From contig JAJDEH010000122.1 in assembly GCA_029259935.1 (NCBI GenBank), positions 1 through 62,037 on the forward strand: DNA of 62,037 nt, in the 5' to 3' direction. This DNA is from Planctomycetota bacterium (lineage in GTDB: Bacteria > Planctomycetota > Planctomycetia > Pirellulales > Pirellulaceae). Numbering within the stretch: position 1 is the stretch's first letter; the number at the start of each line of letters is the position of its first letter. The notes beneath the pieces are model-generated. The model did not search any database. It worked only from the letters and a program-made list of their open reading frames with translations, and was not told the origin of the DNA. This document shows, one piece after another, positions 7,155-15,237 of this stretch. The translations under genes and the position numbers were made by a program.

Positions 7155-9518
7155 ATGAAATTCTCGACGACTCAATCCTCGAATCACGCCACGGTCGGCC
7201 GCGAAGTCATGTGGCCGCTCGCGCTGATCTCTGTTGTACTCCTCGGCGCGTCGATTGCCTGGGCCCAGGAAAAAGAAAAAGAGGTCGAGGATCTGCTCAT
7301 CGATCAAGAACCGTATGACCTGCTAACGGCTCGCGATGACGAAAGAGAGGAGACGTACCGAGTCTTTGATGTCAAGCTGAGGCCGCGACGGATTCCAGCC
7401 AATCCCAATTCGACCACGACGTTTGAGTTTCATATCCGATCACGGCCCTACGACACCTATAAGATTGCCTGGGGTAACGTCGTCCGTTTGCGTTTCTTCG
7501 AGGAGATCGTGCTTGAAGAAGCCAAGGCACTCATCGCCAAGGGCGACTTCATTAACGCGTATCGCTTTTTTGAATTTCTCTATCGCGACCATCCGCAAAC
7601 GATCGGCCTGAAAGAGGCGCAGCTCGACTTTCTATTCCTCGACGGCCAAAAACAACTAGCCGATAAGAAGTATCAATTGGCGCTGGCGATTTTCGAGCAG
7701 CTTTATCAGCAGAGCCCCGGATACCGCAACCAGTCGCAGACCGTCCTGCAAGCCGTCGGCTCAGCGGCGGAGGTCGTGGCCAAGGATTTCGTCGACCGCA
7801 GTGACTACGCCTCGACCCGTACATTCCTGGGTCGGCTGGAGTCCACTTACGGCAATCGCCTCAACCCGTCGGTCGTTTCCAAATGGCGAATGCACCTGAT
7901 CGATCTGGCCCAGGAGAGAATGGAGGCAGCCAAAAAGCACCGGGTCGCCAAGGATGGCCGCGCTGCTCATAAGGCTGCCAGTAAGATGTTGGCGATCTAT
8001 CCGAAGTTGACGGGCGGACGCCAGTTGAAGTTTGAACTGGAGAAGGAGTTCCCGCTCGTTTTCGTTTCCGTTTCGCACACGTCCGCGAACCCCGATCCCA
8101 CCAGCATTCACAATTGGGGGGATCGCCGCGCGGGTGGGCTGGTCCGCCGCATGTTGGTCGACTTTACCGGACAGAGTTTTCAGGGGGGCGAATATTCATT
8201 TCCGTTCGGCACGGTCGAGCCCAGCGAGAACGGACGGCAGTTGACCATTTCAGTCACCAAGGGCCACACCGATACCATCGACATCAGCGGTTATGACGTG
8301 GCGGACCGGCTGATGAGACTGGCCGATCCCGGCAGCCCCAAATATTTGCCTCCATGGGCCCGGCTGGTTGAGCAAATCCGGGTTGAAAAAGTAAACACTG
8401 TCGTGGTCGACTTGCGGCAATCGCACGTGCTGCCCAATGCCTACATGAATATTCTGTTGCAAGATGGCCCTCTGCCGCCAGGCGCGGAAGACGGCCCGTA
8501 TGTCACCAACGTTGCCAATCGAACGAAAAATGAAGCGTCGTATCTGGTTAATCCCAAGCGGAACCTAAACAAGGCGACCCAACTTGAAGTCGTCGAGGTT
8601 GCCTATCAAGACTCGCAACGCGCGGTCGCCGAACTACGACGTGGGCAGATCGACATTATCGATCGCGTCTTCCCGGGGGATGTCGGCCGCTTGCAGCGCG
8701 AAGCCGATATCGAAGTCGTGCCCTACGAGCTTCCCACTTTGCACATGCTCGTGCCCAACCGGGACAATCCCTATCTCGACAACCTCATCTTTCGACGGGC
8801 GCTGATCTATGGCATTAATCGCGAGGTCATCCTCAAGAATCTTCTGTTGCGAGGCCGCGACGAACCTGAAAGCAAATTGATTAGCGGGCCGTTTCCAAAA
8901 ACGGGCGTCGCGAGTGAAGCCGTGGGCTATGCCTATTCCCCGAAAATCGATCCGCGGCCTTATGAATTGCGTTTGGCCGCGACATTGGTGATTCTCGCCA
9001 AACGCCAATTGGAAGCAATGGCCGAGGGCATCGGCGAGGAACCTCCTGAGCTGAAAAAGCTCGTCTTGGCGCATCCCAGCGGTGAAATGGCCCGCATTGC
9101 TTGTCAGGCGATTGCCCAAAGCCTAACCGGAATCGGATTGGAAATTGAACTCAAACAGCTTCCTCCCGGTCATACCGATGATCCCGCGCGGCAATATGAT
9201 CTGTTGTTCGTGGACGTCGCCATGTGGGAACCGTTAACCGATGCTCGCCGTTTGATCGGCGCGAACGGACTGACCGGTTCTCCGGGACCTTATGTCAATT
9301 TGGCTTTACGTAGATTGGACCAGGCTCGGAATTGGCGCGTCGCCCGCCAGCGGCTGTACGCACTGCATGGAACGGTGCATCATGACCTGACCGTGATCCC
9401 GTTGTGGCAACTGGTCAACTACTATGCCCGTCGAAAGAACATTAGAGACGTGGGACAAGGACAGCAAACGCTATACGAAAACGTGGATCAGTGGGAATTG
9501 GTGGTGCAGCGTCCATGA
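7155..9518 (+). CDS. TPR plus peptide-type solute-binding protein (SBP_bac_5)
   Basis: The ATG at 7155 is chosen because it begins a signal peptide (membrane core LALISVVLLGASIAWA); an in-frame ATG at 7095 would give an unconvincing basic extension. The mature 787-residue protein has helical TPR-like repeats at about 110-290. A C-terminal domain typical of dipeptide/oligopeptide-binding proteins follows, with phrases such as FRRALIYGINREVIL and LYALHGTVHHDLTVIPLW. Normally such proteins serve ABC importers, but no permease or ATPase gene is nearby. It sits in the ExbB/ExbD cluster and its stop overlaps the next start (ATGA). Its ligand is unknown, and a role as a periplasmic sensor or receptor is inference. 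Confidence 0.8.
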   Translation: MKFSTTQSSNHATVGREVMWPLALISVVLLGASIAWAQEKEKEVEDLLIDQEPYDLLTARDDEREETYRVFDVKLRPRRIPANPNSTTTFEFHIRSRPYDTYKIAWGNVVRLRFFEEIVLEEAKALIAKGDFINAYRFFEFLYRDHPQTIGLKEAQLDFLFLDGQKQLADKKYQLALAIFEQLYQQSPGYRNQSQTVLQAVGSAAEVVAKDFVDRSDYASTRTFLGRLESTYGNRLNPSVVSKWRMHLIDLAQERMEAAKKHRVAKDGRAAHKAASKMLAIYPKLTGGRQLKFELEKEFPLVFVSVSHTSANPDPTSIHNWGDRRAGGLVRRMLVDFTGQSFQGGEYSFPFGTVEPSENGRQLTISVTKGHTDTIDISGYDVADRLMRLADPGSPKYLPPWARLVEQIRVEKVNTVVVDLRQSHVLPNAYMNILLQDGPLPPGAEDGPYVTNVANRTKNEASYLVNPKRNLNKATQLEVVEVAYQDSQRAVAELRRGQIDIIDRVFPGDVGRLQREADIEVVPYELPTLHMLVPNRDNPYLDNLIFRRALIYGINREVILKNLLLRGRDEPESKLISGPFPKTGVASEAVGYAYSPKIDPRPYELRLAATLVILAKRQLEAMAEGIGEEPPELKKLVLAHPSGEMARIACQAIAQSLTGIGLEIELKQLPPGHTDDPARQYDLLFVDVAMWEPLTDARRLIGANGLTGSPGPYVNLALRRLDQARNWRVARQRLYALHGTVHHDLTVIPLWQLVNYYARRKNIRDVGQGQQTLYENVDQWELVVQRP

Positions 9519-11035
9519 ACAGGTTTAAGAAGAGATCAGTGGGTGGATCATCATCGCGACGGTTCGGCGGTCGGCCGGTCACATCAACGGGCGCGCGCCG
9601 ATCTCGCGCCGCTGGGGTTCTGTTTTGCTTGCTGGCCGTGAGTTTTCTTTTTTCATCCACGGCCTCGGCCGCGGAAGTGTGGGAATACTCGCCGTATCAG
9701 GTTCGCGTATGGCTGGCCATGCAACCCGATCCCGCCCTTACCGATCGGTTAAGGCAGCGGATTGCCCAGACCGTCCAGTGGCAAGCGGAAATCTCGGATC
9801 TGGCGGCTTGGCAGGTGGAAGTTAAGCCCGCGCCGCAATACCTGCGCATGCGGATGATCGACGACTTGGCGGGGATCACCATTCCGCCCGACATCGATCC
9901 CAAGGAGTCCATCGTAAGGGGAGATCGAATCCTGCTGGTCAGCGTGGCGGTCACTGCCGGCGGTTATCGAATCCAGGCCCGCAGCTTGGATTGCCAATAT
10001 CGAGCTTGGGGGCCCGTGGTCGAGCGCACAACCTGGCAGCTTTCGGACGTGCCGACCCAGGTTTACGCCGCGTTGAAGGAAGCGTTTGTTCCCATGGTGC
10101 GAATCGAAAAGGTCTTCAAATTGGTGGCGACGGTTCGAGTTCGCGCGGGCGGCTTGGCTCGTAACGAGTTTTCTCCGGCATGGATCTCCGACGACGCGGT
10201 CTTACAGCCTTGGATTCGCAAGACCGACCGCAAAGGGGTTATCAAGAAAGGCGGGTTGGATCCGGTCCAGTGGACGTTATTGACGGTCGCCTCACGGGAC
10301 AAGACCCAATTGCAGTGCGATATTCATTCAGGCCGGCGCGCCGCGCTCGGCGGCCGGGCCAGTGGCCGAGTCGAAAAAGTGGCGTTCGTCGAGCGGCCCA
10401 CGCAGCGGTCGACGATGTTGTATATCGAATCGGAAGACAAAGAGCCCCATCCTTTGGCCGGCTATCAGATCTATTCGCGTTTGCCCGGCGTAGAGGAATC
10501 GGAATTGCTGGGAGTCACGGACTGGCGCGGCTCGTTGCGGATTGATCCAGCCGAGACGTCGCCGATTCGTACATTGTATGTCAAAAGCGGTAATCGGCTG
10601 TTGCGCCGATTGCCGATGATTCCGGGCGCGTTCCCCGAATTGCGCTCGCCCATGCCCGACGACGACTTTCGCCTGGAAGCGGAACGAATTATCGCCACCT
10701 TCGAAAATGACTTCATGGATACGGTGGCCCGCCGACAAGTCGCGGCCTCGGAAGCTCGGGAAGCGATTAAAGAGAAGGAATTCAGGGTGGCGTTGGAGCA
10801 GATTAACAAATTGCGCAAGCTGGCATCTCGTGGTGAATTGCTTACTCGATTAGGCGACGAGCAGATTCGGCTCAAAGCACCAACCGATAACATGCAGCGC
10901 CGAGTCGACAGGCTGTTTCATGATCTTGAGAATCTAATCAACAGCCACTTGGATCCGCAACTTGCCAGCCAGCTCAATCGCGAATTCAAGGCTAAGGGTG
11001 GCGATAAAGCCGCCAAAGCAGCGGCCGGCGAATAG
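9515..11035 (+). CDS. Exported protein of unknown function, coupled to the solute-binding gene
   Basis: The ATG at 9515 overlaps the preceding stop (ATGA), which is preferred over an upstream in-frame GTG at 9491. The 506-residue product has a basic start and a hydrophobic segment at about 34-54 (VLFCLLAVSFLFSSTASA) consistent with a signal peptide. I do not recognise the mature part. It has a mixed alpha/beta composition and a C-terminal helical region rich in Arg, Glu and Lys, ending in a charged tail. Position and tight coupling suggest a periplasmic partner of the peptide-binding-like protein. Confidence 0.75.
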   Translation: MNRFKKRSVGGSSSRRFGGRPVTSTGARRSRAAGVLFCLLAVSFLFSSTASAAEVWEYSPYQVRVWLAMQPDPALTDRLRQRIAQTVQWQAEISDLAAWQVEVKPAPQYLRMRMIDDLAGITIPPDIDPKESIVRGDRILLVSVAVTAGGYRIQARSLDCQYRAWGPVVERTTWQLSDVPTQVYAALKEAFVPMVRIEKVFKLVATVRVRAGGLARNEFSPAWISDDAVLQPWIRKTDRKGVIKKGGLDPVQWTLLTVASRDKTQLQCDIHSGRRAALGGRASGRVEKVAFVERPTQRSTMLYIESEDKEPHPLAGYQIYSRLPGVEESELLGVTDWRGSLRIDPAETSPIRTLYVKSGNRLLRRLPMIPGAFPELRSPMPDDDFRLEAERIIATFENDFMDTVARRQVAASEAREAIKEKEFRVALEQINKLRKLASRGELLTRLGDEQIRLKAPTDNMQRRVDRLFHDLENLINSHLDPQLASQLNREFKAKGGDKAAKAAAGE

Positions 11036-11133
11036 TCGAATCGCAACAAGTTGTCTTCGTCCGGCAACGGCAAGGAGCATGCGTCGTGAGAAAACGGATT
11101 GGACGAACTCGCCGCTAAACAGTGAAATCGCCC

Positions 11134-12318
11134 ATGACGAACGGTCCGTTGTCCGCGGTCAAAATCCTTGAGGGGTTTCACGACGACGTCAGGTATGTGC
11201 TGCCCAGCCGGCAACTGGGAGTTGTCCACCTGTTAGGCCTCATCCCCCTATTGTTTGGCTTGGCCTTTAGTGGATTCGCGGTCGCGTGGATGTTGGGCAC
11301 GGCGAATATCGCGATCCGGGGCGGAGGATTTGATTGGCTGTTTGTGTTGTTCGGCGTGCCGTTTTTGCTAGCCGGATATCTGCCCATTTTCATCGGACTG
11401 GCCATGCTGATAGGACATAGTGAAATTCATTTGAAGCGGGGCCAGTTGCGCGCAGTGGAACGGGCTGGGCCCCTGTGGTGGACCCGCGCTCGTCCGCTCG
11501 ACCAATTGTCGCGGCTGGTCGTGGTTTCGGGAACGCAGCGACTGAGACCAAGCGAAAACGACACGAACAACGTTCCCCAGTTCATGAAAGAACTGGCCGG
11601 AATTCGGTCGGAGTATTCCGGGAAACGTCCGATGATGCTGGCGATGGGCTACCCTGAAACTCTGGTCCAACCGCTGGCCGAGGAATTAGCCGAACGATGC
11701 GAAGCGGATTTCTCCTTTGCCACACCGATCCGGCGTCCCGAAGTGGCGGTTGAAAAGTGTGACGACGAAGACGAGGAAGAAGAAGATCTGCCCACCCATG
11801 CGCCGGCCGGTACTGATATCCGCTGCGATCATCACGCGGATGGACTCACGATCGAGGTTCCGCCCGCGGGCGTATGGAAGGGTTCCAAGGGCCTGTTCGC
11901 CTTCAGCCTGCTGTGGTGCGGATTCATGGCGCTGGTATCGATCTTCTTGATTTTTGCCGAAGGAGATGGAGACACGATGCCGCTGGCATTCGTGGGACTG
12001 TTCTGGTTAGTTGGAATCATCATTCTGCTGTCTTCGATCAACATGGGCCGCAGAAAATCGGCGATCGCCGTTGTCGGCGGGACGCTGATGGTGATTCGAG
12101 TCGGCCTGTTTGGCACAAAGCGCGGTGAATGGAACCGCGACCAGATCGAAGACGTGAAAGTCGGCTCAAGCGGGATGGAGGTGAATAACGTTCCAGTCTT
12201 GGAGTTGCAGATTCACGGCAAGGATGACAAGAAGTTTGGCCTGCTTTCGTCGCGCTCAAGCGAAGAATTGTATTGGATCAGCGGGCAGGTCCGCCGAGCC
12301 CTCAAGCTGCGTCGCTAG
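11134..12318 (+). CDS. Four-helix membrane protein of unknown function
   Basis: The ATG at 11134 is preferred over the GTG at 11122, though spacing does not settle it. The 394-residue product has two hydrophobic hairpins: residues about 34-58 and 71-101, then about 248-275 and 285-310. Between them is a hydrophilic domain containing an acidic run (CDDEDEEEEDLP). The final 80 residues are a small soluble domain (KRGEWNRDQIEDVKVGSS) reminiscent of bacterial PH-like membrane-associated domains. That last resemblance is an impression, not an assignment. It ends the cluster that begins with the proton channel. Confidence 0.72.
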   Translation: MTNGPLSAVKILEGFHDDVRYVLPSRQLGVVHLLGLIPLLFGLAFSGFAVAWMLGTANIAIRGGGFDWLFVLFGVPFLLAGYLPIFIGLAMLIGHSEIHLKRGQLRAVERAGPLWWTRARPLDQLSRLVVVSGTQRLRPSENDTNNVPQFMKELAGIRSEYSGKRPMMLAMGYPETLVQPLAEELAERCEADFSFATPIRRPEVAVEKCDDEDEEEEDLPTHAPAGTDIRCDHHADGLTIEVPPAGVWKGSKGLFAFSLLWCGFMALVSIFLIFAEGDGDTMPLAFVGLFWLVGIIILLSSINMGRRKSAIAVVGGTLMVIRVGLFGTKRGEWNRDQIEDVKVGSSGMEVNNVPVLELQIHGKDDKKFGLLSSRSSEELYWISGQVRRALKLRR

Positions 12319-12357
12319 ATTCGTCCCGGCAATCGTCACGCGTTTATGTACGGTCCA

Positions 12358-12783
12358 TCAATTTGGGGCTGTCAAATGAGCGGCAAGTTCGGCAAGCAAC
12401 GGATCGATCGTCTTTGTCTGGATAGCATGCGGCGGACTCCAAGCTACCCATGCGAATCCCGCATGCTCGGTTGGCCGGATTTCCACATCGGCCGTTAGGC
12501 GTCCCAGAAAAATGACCAGAGTCTTTTCCTTTTCCTCGAAATTGGTTCGCTTATTGCGGACGGTGTATTTCGACCGGTATTGAAACGTCGGGTCGATTTC
12601 GATGTCGCGGCTGGTGATGCCCGTCTCTTCCTCCAGTTCGCGCAGCGCGCACTCCATCTCGGTTTCGCCGGGGTCGACGTGGCCTTTGGGAAGGTCGTGG
12701 CGATCGGCGTGCTTCATCAGCAAGAACGACTCCACGGGGTCGCCGCGAACGATCAGTACTCCGCAAGACATAAGTTTTTTCAT
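12358..12783 (-). CDS. Nudix hydrolase (diadenosine polyphosphate-type)
   Basis: A 141-residue cytoplasmic hydrolase. The full Nudix signature GX5EX7REUXEEXGU is visible as GHVDPGETEMECALRELEEE followed by TGI, which binds Mg2+ and the diphosphate. The small single-domain size and the start MKKLMSCGVLIVRG suit the Ap4A/bis(5'-nucleosyl)-tetraphosphatase group. The substrate is inferred, not shown. It is divergent from the cobalamin adenosyltransferase gene across 82 bases, so the two may share a regulatory region. Confidence 0.88.
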   Translation of the reverse strand: MKKLMSCGVLIVRGDPVESFLLMKHADRHDLPKGHVDPGETEMECALRELEEETGITSRDIEIDPTFQYRSKYTVRNKRTNFEEKEKTLVIFLGRLTADVEIRPTEHAGFAWVAWSPPHAIQTKTIDPLLAELAAHLTAPN

Positions 12784-12865
12784 GGTGGCCTATCGACAAT
12801 GGGGCCTCGAACAAAATAATGGCGAAGGGCGTTCGACTTCTCTAAAAACAAGGTCTGCCGGACTG

Positions 12866-13414
12866 GTGAAGATATATACTAAAACAGGCGACGAAGGTGA
12901 GACAGGCCTATTCGCCGGACCGCGCGTCTCGAAAGATCACCCCCGCATCGAGGCCTATGGCGAGGTCGACGAATTGAATAGTGTGTTGGGGATGGTGCGG
13001 GCGGAAAATCTTCCCGCGGAGCTCGACCAACTGCTGAGCCAAATCCAAAACGAATTGTTCGCCGTCGGAGCCGAACTGGCAACGCCCGATCCCGTGGCCA
13101 ACGACACGCGTTACGTTTCCGGCGAGCAAATTGCCCGCCTGGAACTGGCCATCGACCAAAACGAAGCGAATTTGCAGCCGCTCAAGCAGTTCATTCTGCC
13201 AGGTGGAACCAAACCAGCCGCCGCTCTGCATTTCGCGCGGTCGGTCTGCCGCCGGGCCGAGCGCCGCTTGATTACCTTACGAAATCAGAGCGACCCGCCC
13301 GTTTCGGGCGACGTTGTTAAGTACATCAATCGTCTCAGCGATTTGCTTTTCGTGCTGGCTCGCGCGGCCAATTCGGCGGCCGGAGTCGCCGACGTTCCCT
13401 GGGATAAACCGTAA
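12866..13414 (+). CDS. pduO: PduO-type cob(I)alamin adenosyltransferase
   Basis: This enzyme transfers the adenosyl group of ATP to cob(I)alamin. The GTG at 12866 gives the canonical N-terminus VKIYTKTGDEGETGLFAGPR, the ATP-binding motif of the PduO/MMAB family. The longer frame beginning at 12602 would run antisense through the Nudix gene and is rejected. Other family features include the conserved EAYGEVDELNSVLG and the C-terminal RRAERRL...INRLSDLLFVLAR. Length (182 residues) is normal. No cobalamin biosynthesis or B12-dependent enzyme genes are nearby. Confidence 0.92.
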   Translation: MKIYTKTGDEGETGLFAGPRVSKDHPRIEAYGEVDELNSVLGMVRAENLPAELDQLLSQIQNELFAVGAELATPDPVANDTRYVSGEQIARLELAIDQNEANLQPLKQFILPGGTKPAAALHFARSVCRRAERRLITLRNQSDPPVSGDVVKYINRLSDLLFVLARAANSAAGVADVPWDKP

Positions 13415-13437
13415 GCCGGGCACTCGCTACGAACCGT

Positions 13438-14541
13438 CTAGCGGCGAAACGTGCTGATATCGGTGATCGCTTGGTCCCAGTCGCCGGTGAAGGGGATCGC
13501 TCGATCGTCGACGTATGCAAACGCGGGCGGCTTGTGCTCGCAGACTTCGTCGACCGCGATGCCGTGCTTTTCAAGCCACTTCTCAATGGCTTGCCGGCCT
13601 TCCTTGGAACGGCAGCGGGCCGAATGGATGACCACGCGAAAACTGTCGCGCAGCCGGGCGATCGCCTTGTCGACGCCGTGAATCGGATCGTCCGGAATCA
13701 CCGTTTCACCACACCAGCCCGACAGGTATGAATGGACCACTCCGTCGAAGTCCAAACAGACGGTCTTCTTGAATTGCTTCATGCCGTGGCGTGTCAGTAA
13801 TTCGAGCGGCGCGGGCCGCGTTCGCAAGATGCGGTCGATGGCGTCGTCTCCTTCTAGCCATCGGTCTTCAGCCCACGGCTCGTCGTTCCAGACCCGAGTG
13901 AAGTAATCGTGCGTGTGGTGCCGACCGGGCAGACGCAGCCAGTTGCCATAGTGCTGGCGGCGAAAGCCTCCGGGAAACAAATCGGGAGTACAATCGAGCC
14001 CGCGACGGTCGTAGTCGGCCACGAATTTTTCGGCAAAGGCGTGTACGCTGCGCGCGTCCATCGGCTGGGCAAAGATCACCAGCAGGTGGAACCCACCGCG
14101 ACCGTTGGAATCAAACAACAGCGCGTCGAAACCGAGTTCAACCAGTTTGCTCCACCAATCGCGGGCGGCGACGAAATTGCCCTCGGGCGTGACCGAAAGA
14201 TCGTCGTCGTCGTGCAAGTCGATGTCGATCGCCATCCATCGCGAAGTCGCGTCGGCGCTGGTGCTGTGCATTCCCAGCACACCGCCCACGTTTCGAGTTT
14301 TGAAGTGCTTCTCCAGCGAACTTACGCCCAAAAAAACCTTTCCCCGCTCGTCGCGAAAGGGCGCGGTGATGGCGTTGTTCTTCACTCCGTGCGTGGTGGT
14401 GCGATGCTTCTTGGGCAGGTAGCGACCCCACACGTCCGTTCGATTCACCAGGTGCGCCATCGTCCACTGGGCAAGTTCACCGGCCCGCTGTCGCCACTCG
14501 TCGGCAATTCTTTGAAGGTATTCTGGCATGGCATTTATCAT
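13438..14541 (-). CDS. Archaeo-eukaryotic-type primase fused to a HAD-superfamily phosphatase domain
   Basis: A 367-residue protein with two catalytic domains. Residues about 20-240 match the archaeo-eukaryotic primase (AEP) fold, close in motif style to the TOTE conflict-system primases. Motif I is D106/D108 in MAIDIDLHD, motif II is S145...H152 in DSNGRGGFH, and DLFP (D187) with GNWLRLPGRHHT (199-210) suits the third region. Residues about 258-362 are a HAD domain: DFDG (D264, D266), S307 in VIHSAR, K337 in EHKPP and the acidic pair D345/D346 in YVDDRAI. Nucleotide polymerisation plus phosphate removal could act together in DNA or RNA end processing, which is inference. A helicase or nuclease partner typical of TOTE systems is not adjacent. 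Confidence 0.8.
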   Translation of the reverse strand: MINAMPEYLQRIADEWRQRAGELAQWTMAHLVNRTDVWGRYLPKKHRTTTHGVKNNAITAPFRDERGKVFLGVSSLEKHFKTRNVGGVLGMHSTSADATSRWMAIDIDLHDDDDLSVTPEGNFVAARDWWSKLVELGFDALLFDSNGRGGFHLLVIFAQPMDARSVHAFAEKFVADYDRRGLDCTPDLFPGGFRRQHYGNWLRLPGRHHTHDYFTRVWNDEPWAEDRWLEGDDAIDRILRTRPAPLELLTRHGMKQFKKTVCLDFDGVVHSYLSGWCGETVIPDDPIHGVDKAIARLRDSFRVVIHSARCRSKEGRQAIEKWLEKHGIAVDEVCEHKPPAFAYVDDRAIPFTGDWDQAITDISTFRR

Positions 14542-14586
14542 CGCCGCGGGCCGAAAGTGATTTTTCCGGCCGTCGCGTCTGGCGGC

Positions 14587-15093
14587 TCAATCTTCCGCTT
14601 GGATCTTGTGTAGGGCTTGTTGAGCCAATCGAGCTAATCGCGCATCATCGTCGCAAGCGGCCTTGGAGAGGGCCCTGGCCGCGGATCGAGCGACTGGGCC
14701 GATTTTGCCCAACGCCCAAGCGGCTCGGTGCCGAACCGGTTGCGGACGGGAATCGCCAAGCGCCGCCGTCAGGGCATCAACGGCACGCTCGGCATCCTGT
14801 CCCAGTCGCCCCAGCAAGGTGGCAGCCCAATAACCGACATCGCCGTGATCGCCGGCAAGCAGTTCGGCCAGCAAGCGAACGTCCTCCACGTTCGGCGGTC
14901 CCAATTCTTCCAGGGCGGCGGTCGACCACTGGCGCACTTCTTCGCTGTCATCCGCCATGGATTTGACCAGCGGAAGGGCGGCCGACCGCGCGCCCGGGCC
15001 CAGCCGCGCCAGTTGTTCGGCAGCTTGAATTCGCTCGACGACGCGCGGCTCGCTTAGCTGTTTGGCAAGTTCCACTACTTTGGCATCAATCAT
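14587..15093 (-). CDS. HEAT-repeat protein
   Basis: A 168-residue all-helical protein built almost entirely of HEAT/PBS-lyase-type repeats of about 30-37 residues, for example ARSAALPLVKSMADDSEEVR, then HGDVGYWAATLLGRLG, then VRHRAAWALGKIGPVARSA. Such proteins are binding scaffolds with no catalytic residues. It lies upstream of and on the same strand as the primase-HAD gene with a 45-base gap, so the two could be co-transcribed. Partner and function are unknown. Confidence 0.8.
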   Translation of the reverse strand: MIDAKVVELAKQLSEPRVVERIQAAEQLARLGPGARSAALPLVKSMADDSEEVRQWSTAALEELGPPNVEDVRLLAELLAGDHGDVGYWAATLLGRLGQDAERAVDALTAALGDSRPQPVRHRAAWALGKIGPVARSAARALSKAACDDDARLARLAQQALHKIQAED

Positions 15094-15237
15094 GCGCGAG
15101 CCCAGGGATATCGACCGTCGTAGGGCCCTTGTCGATTATAGGGGATGGGTGCAAGGCAACAAAGAGAACCACTCTGCTTGGCGGGTCATAACCTAAACTT
15201 GGGAAACAACGACCTACGCGACACAAGGAGCATTCAA

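Noticed and set aside
12602..12865. N-terminal extension of the cobalamin adenosyltransferase
   Set aside because: It is antisense to the Nudix gene; the family N-terminus starts exactly at the GTG at 12866.
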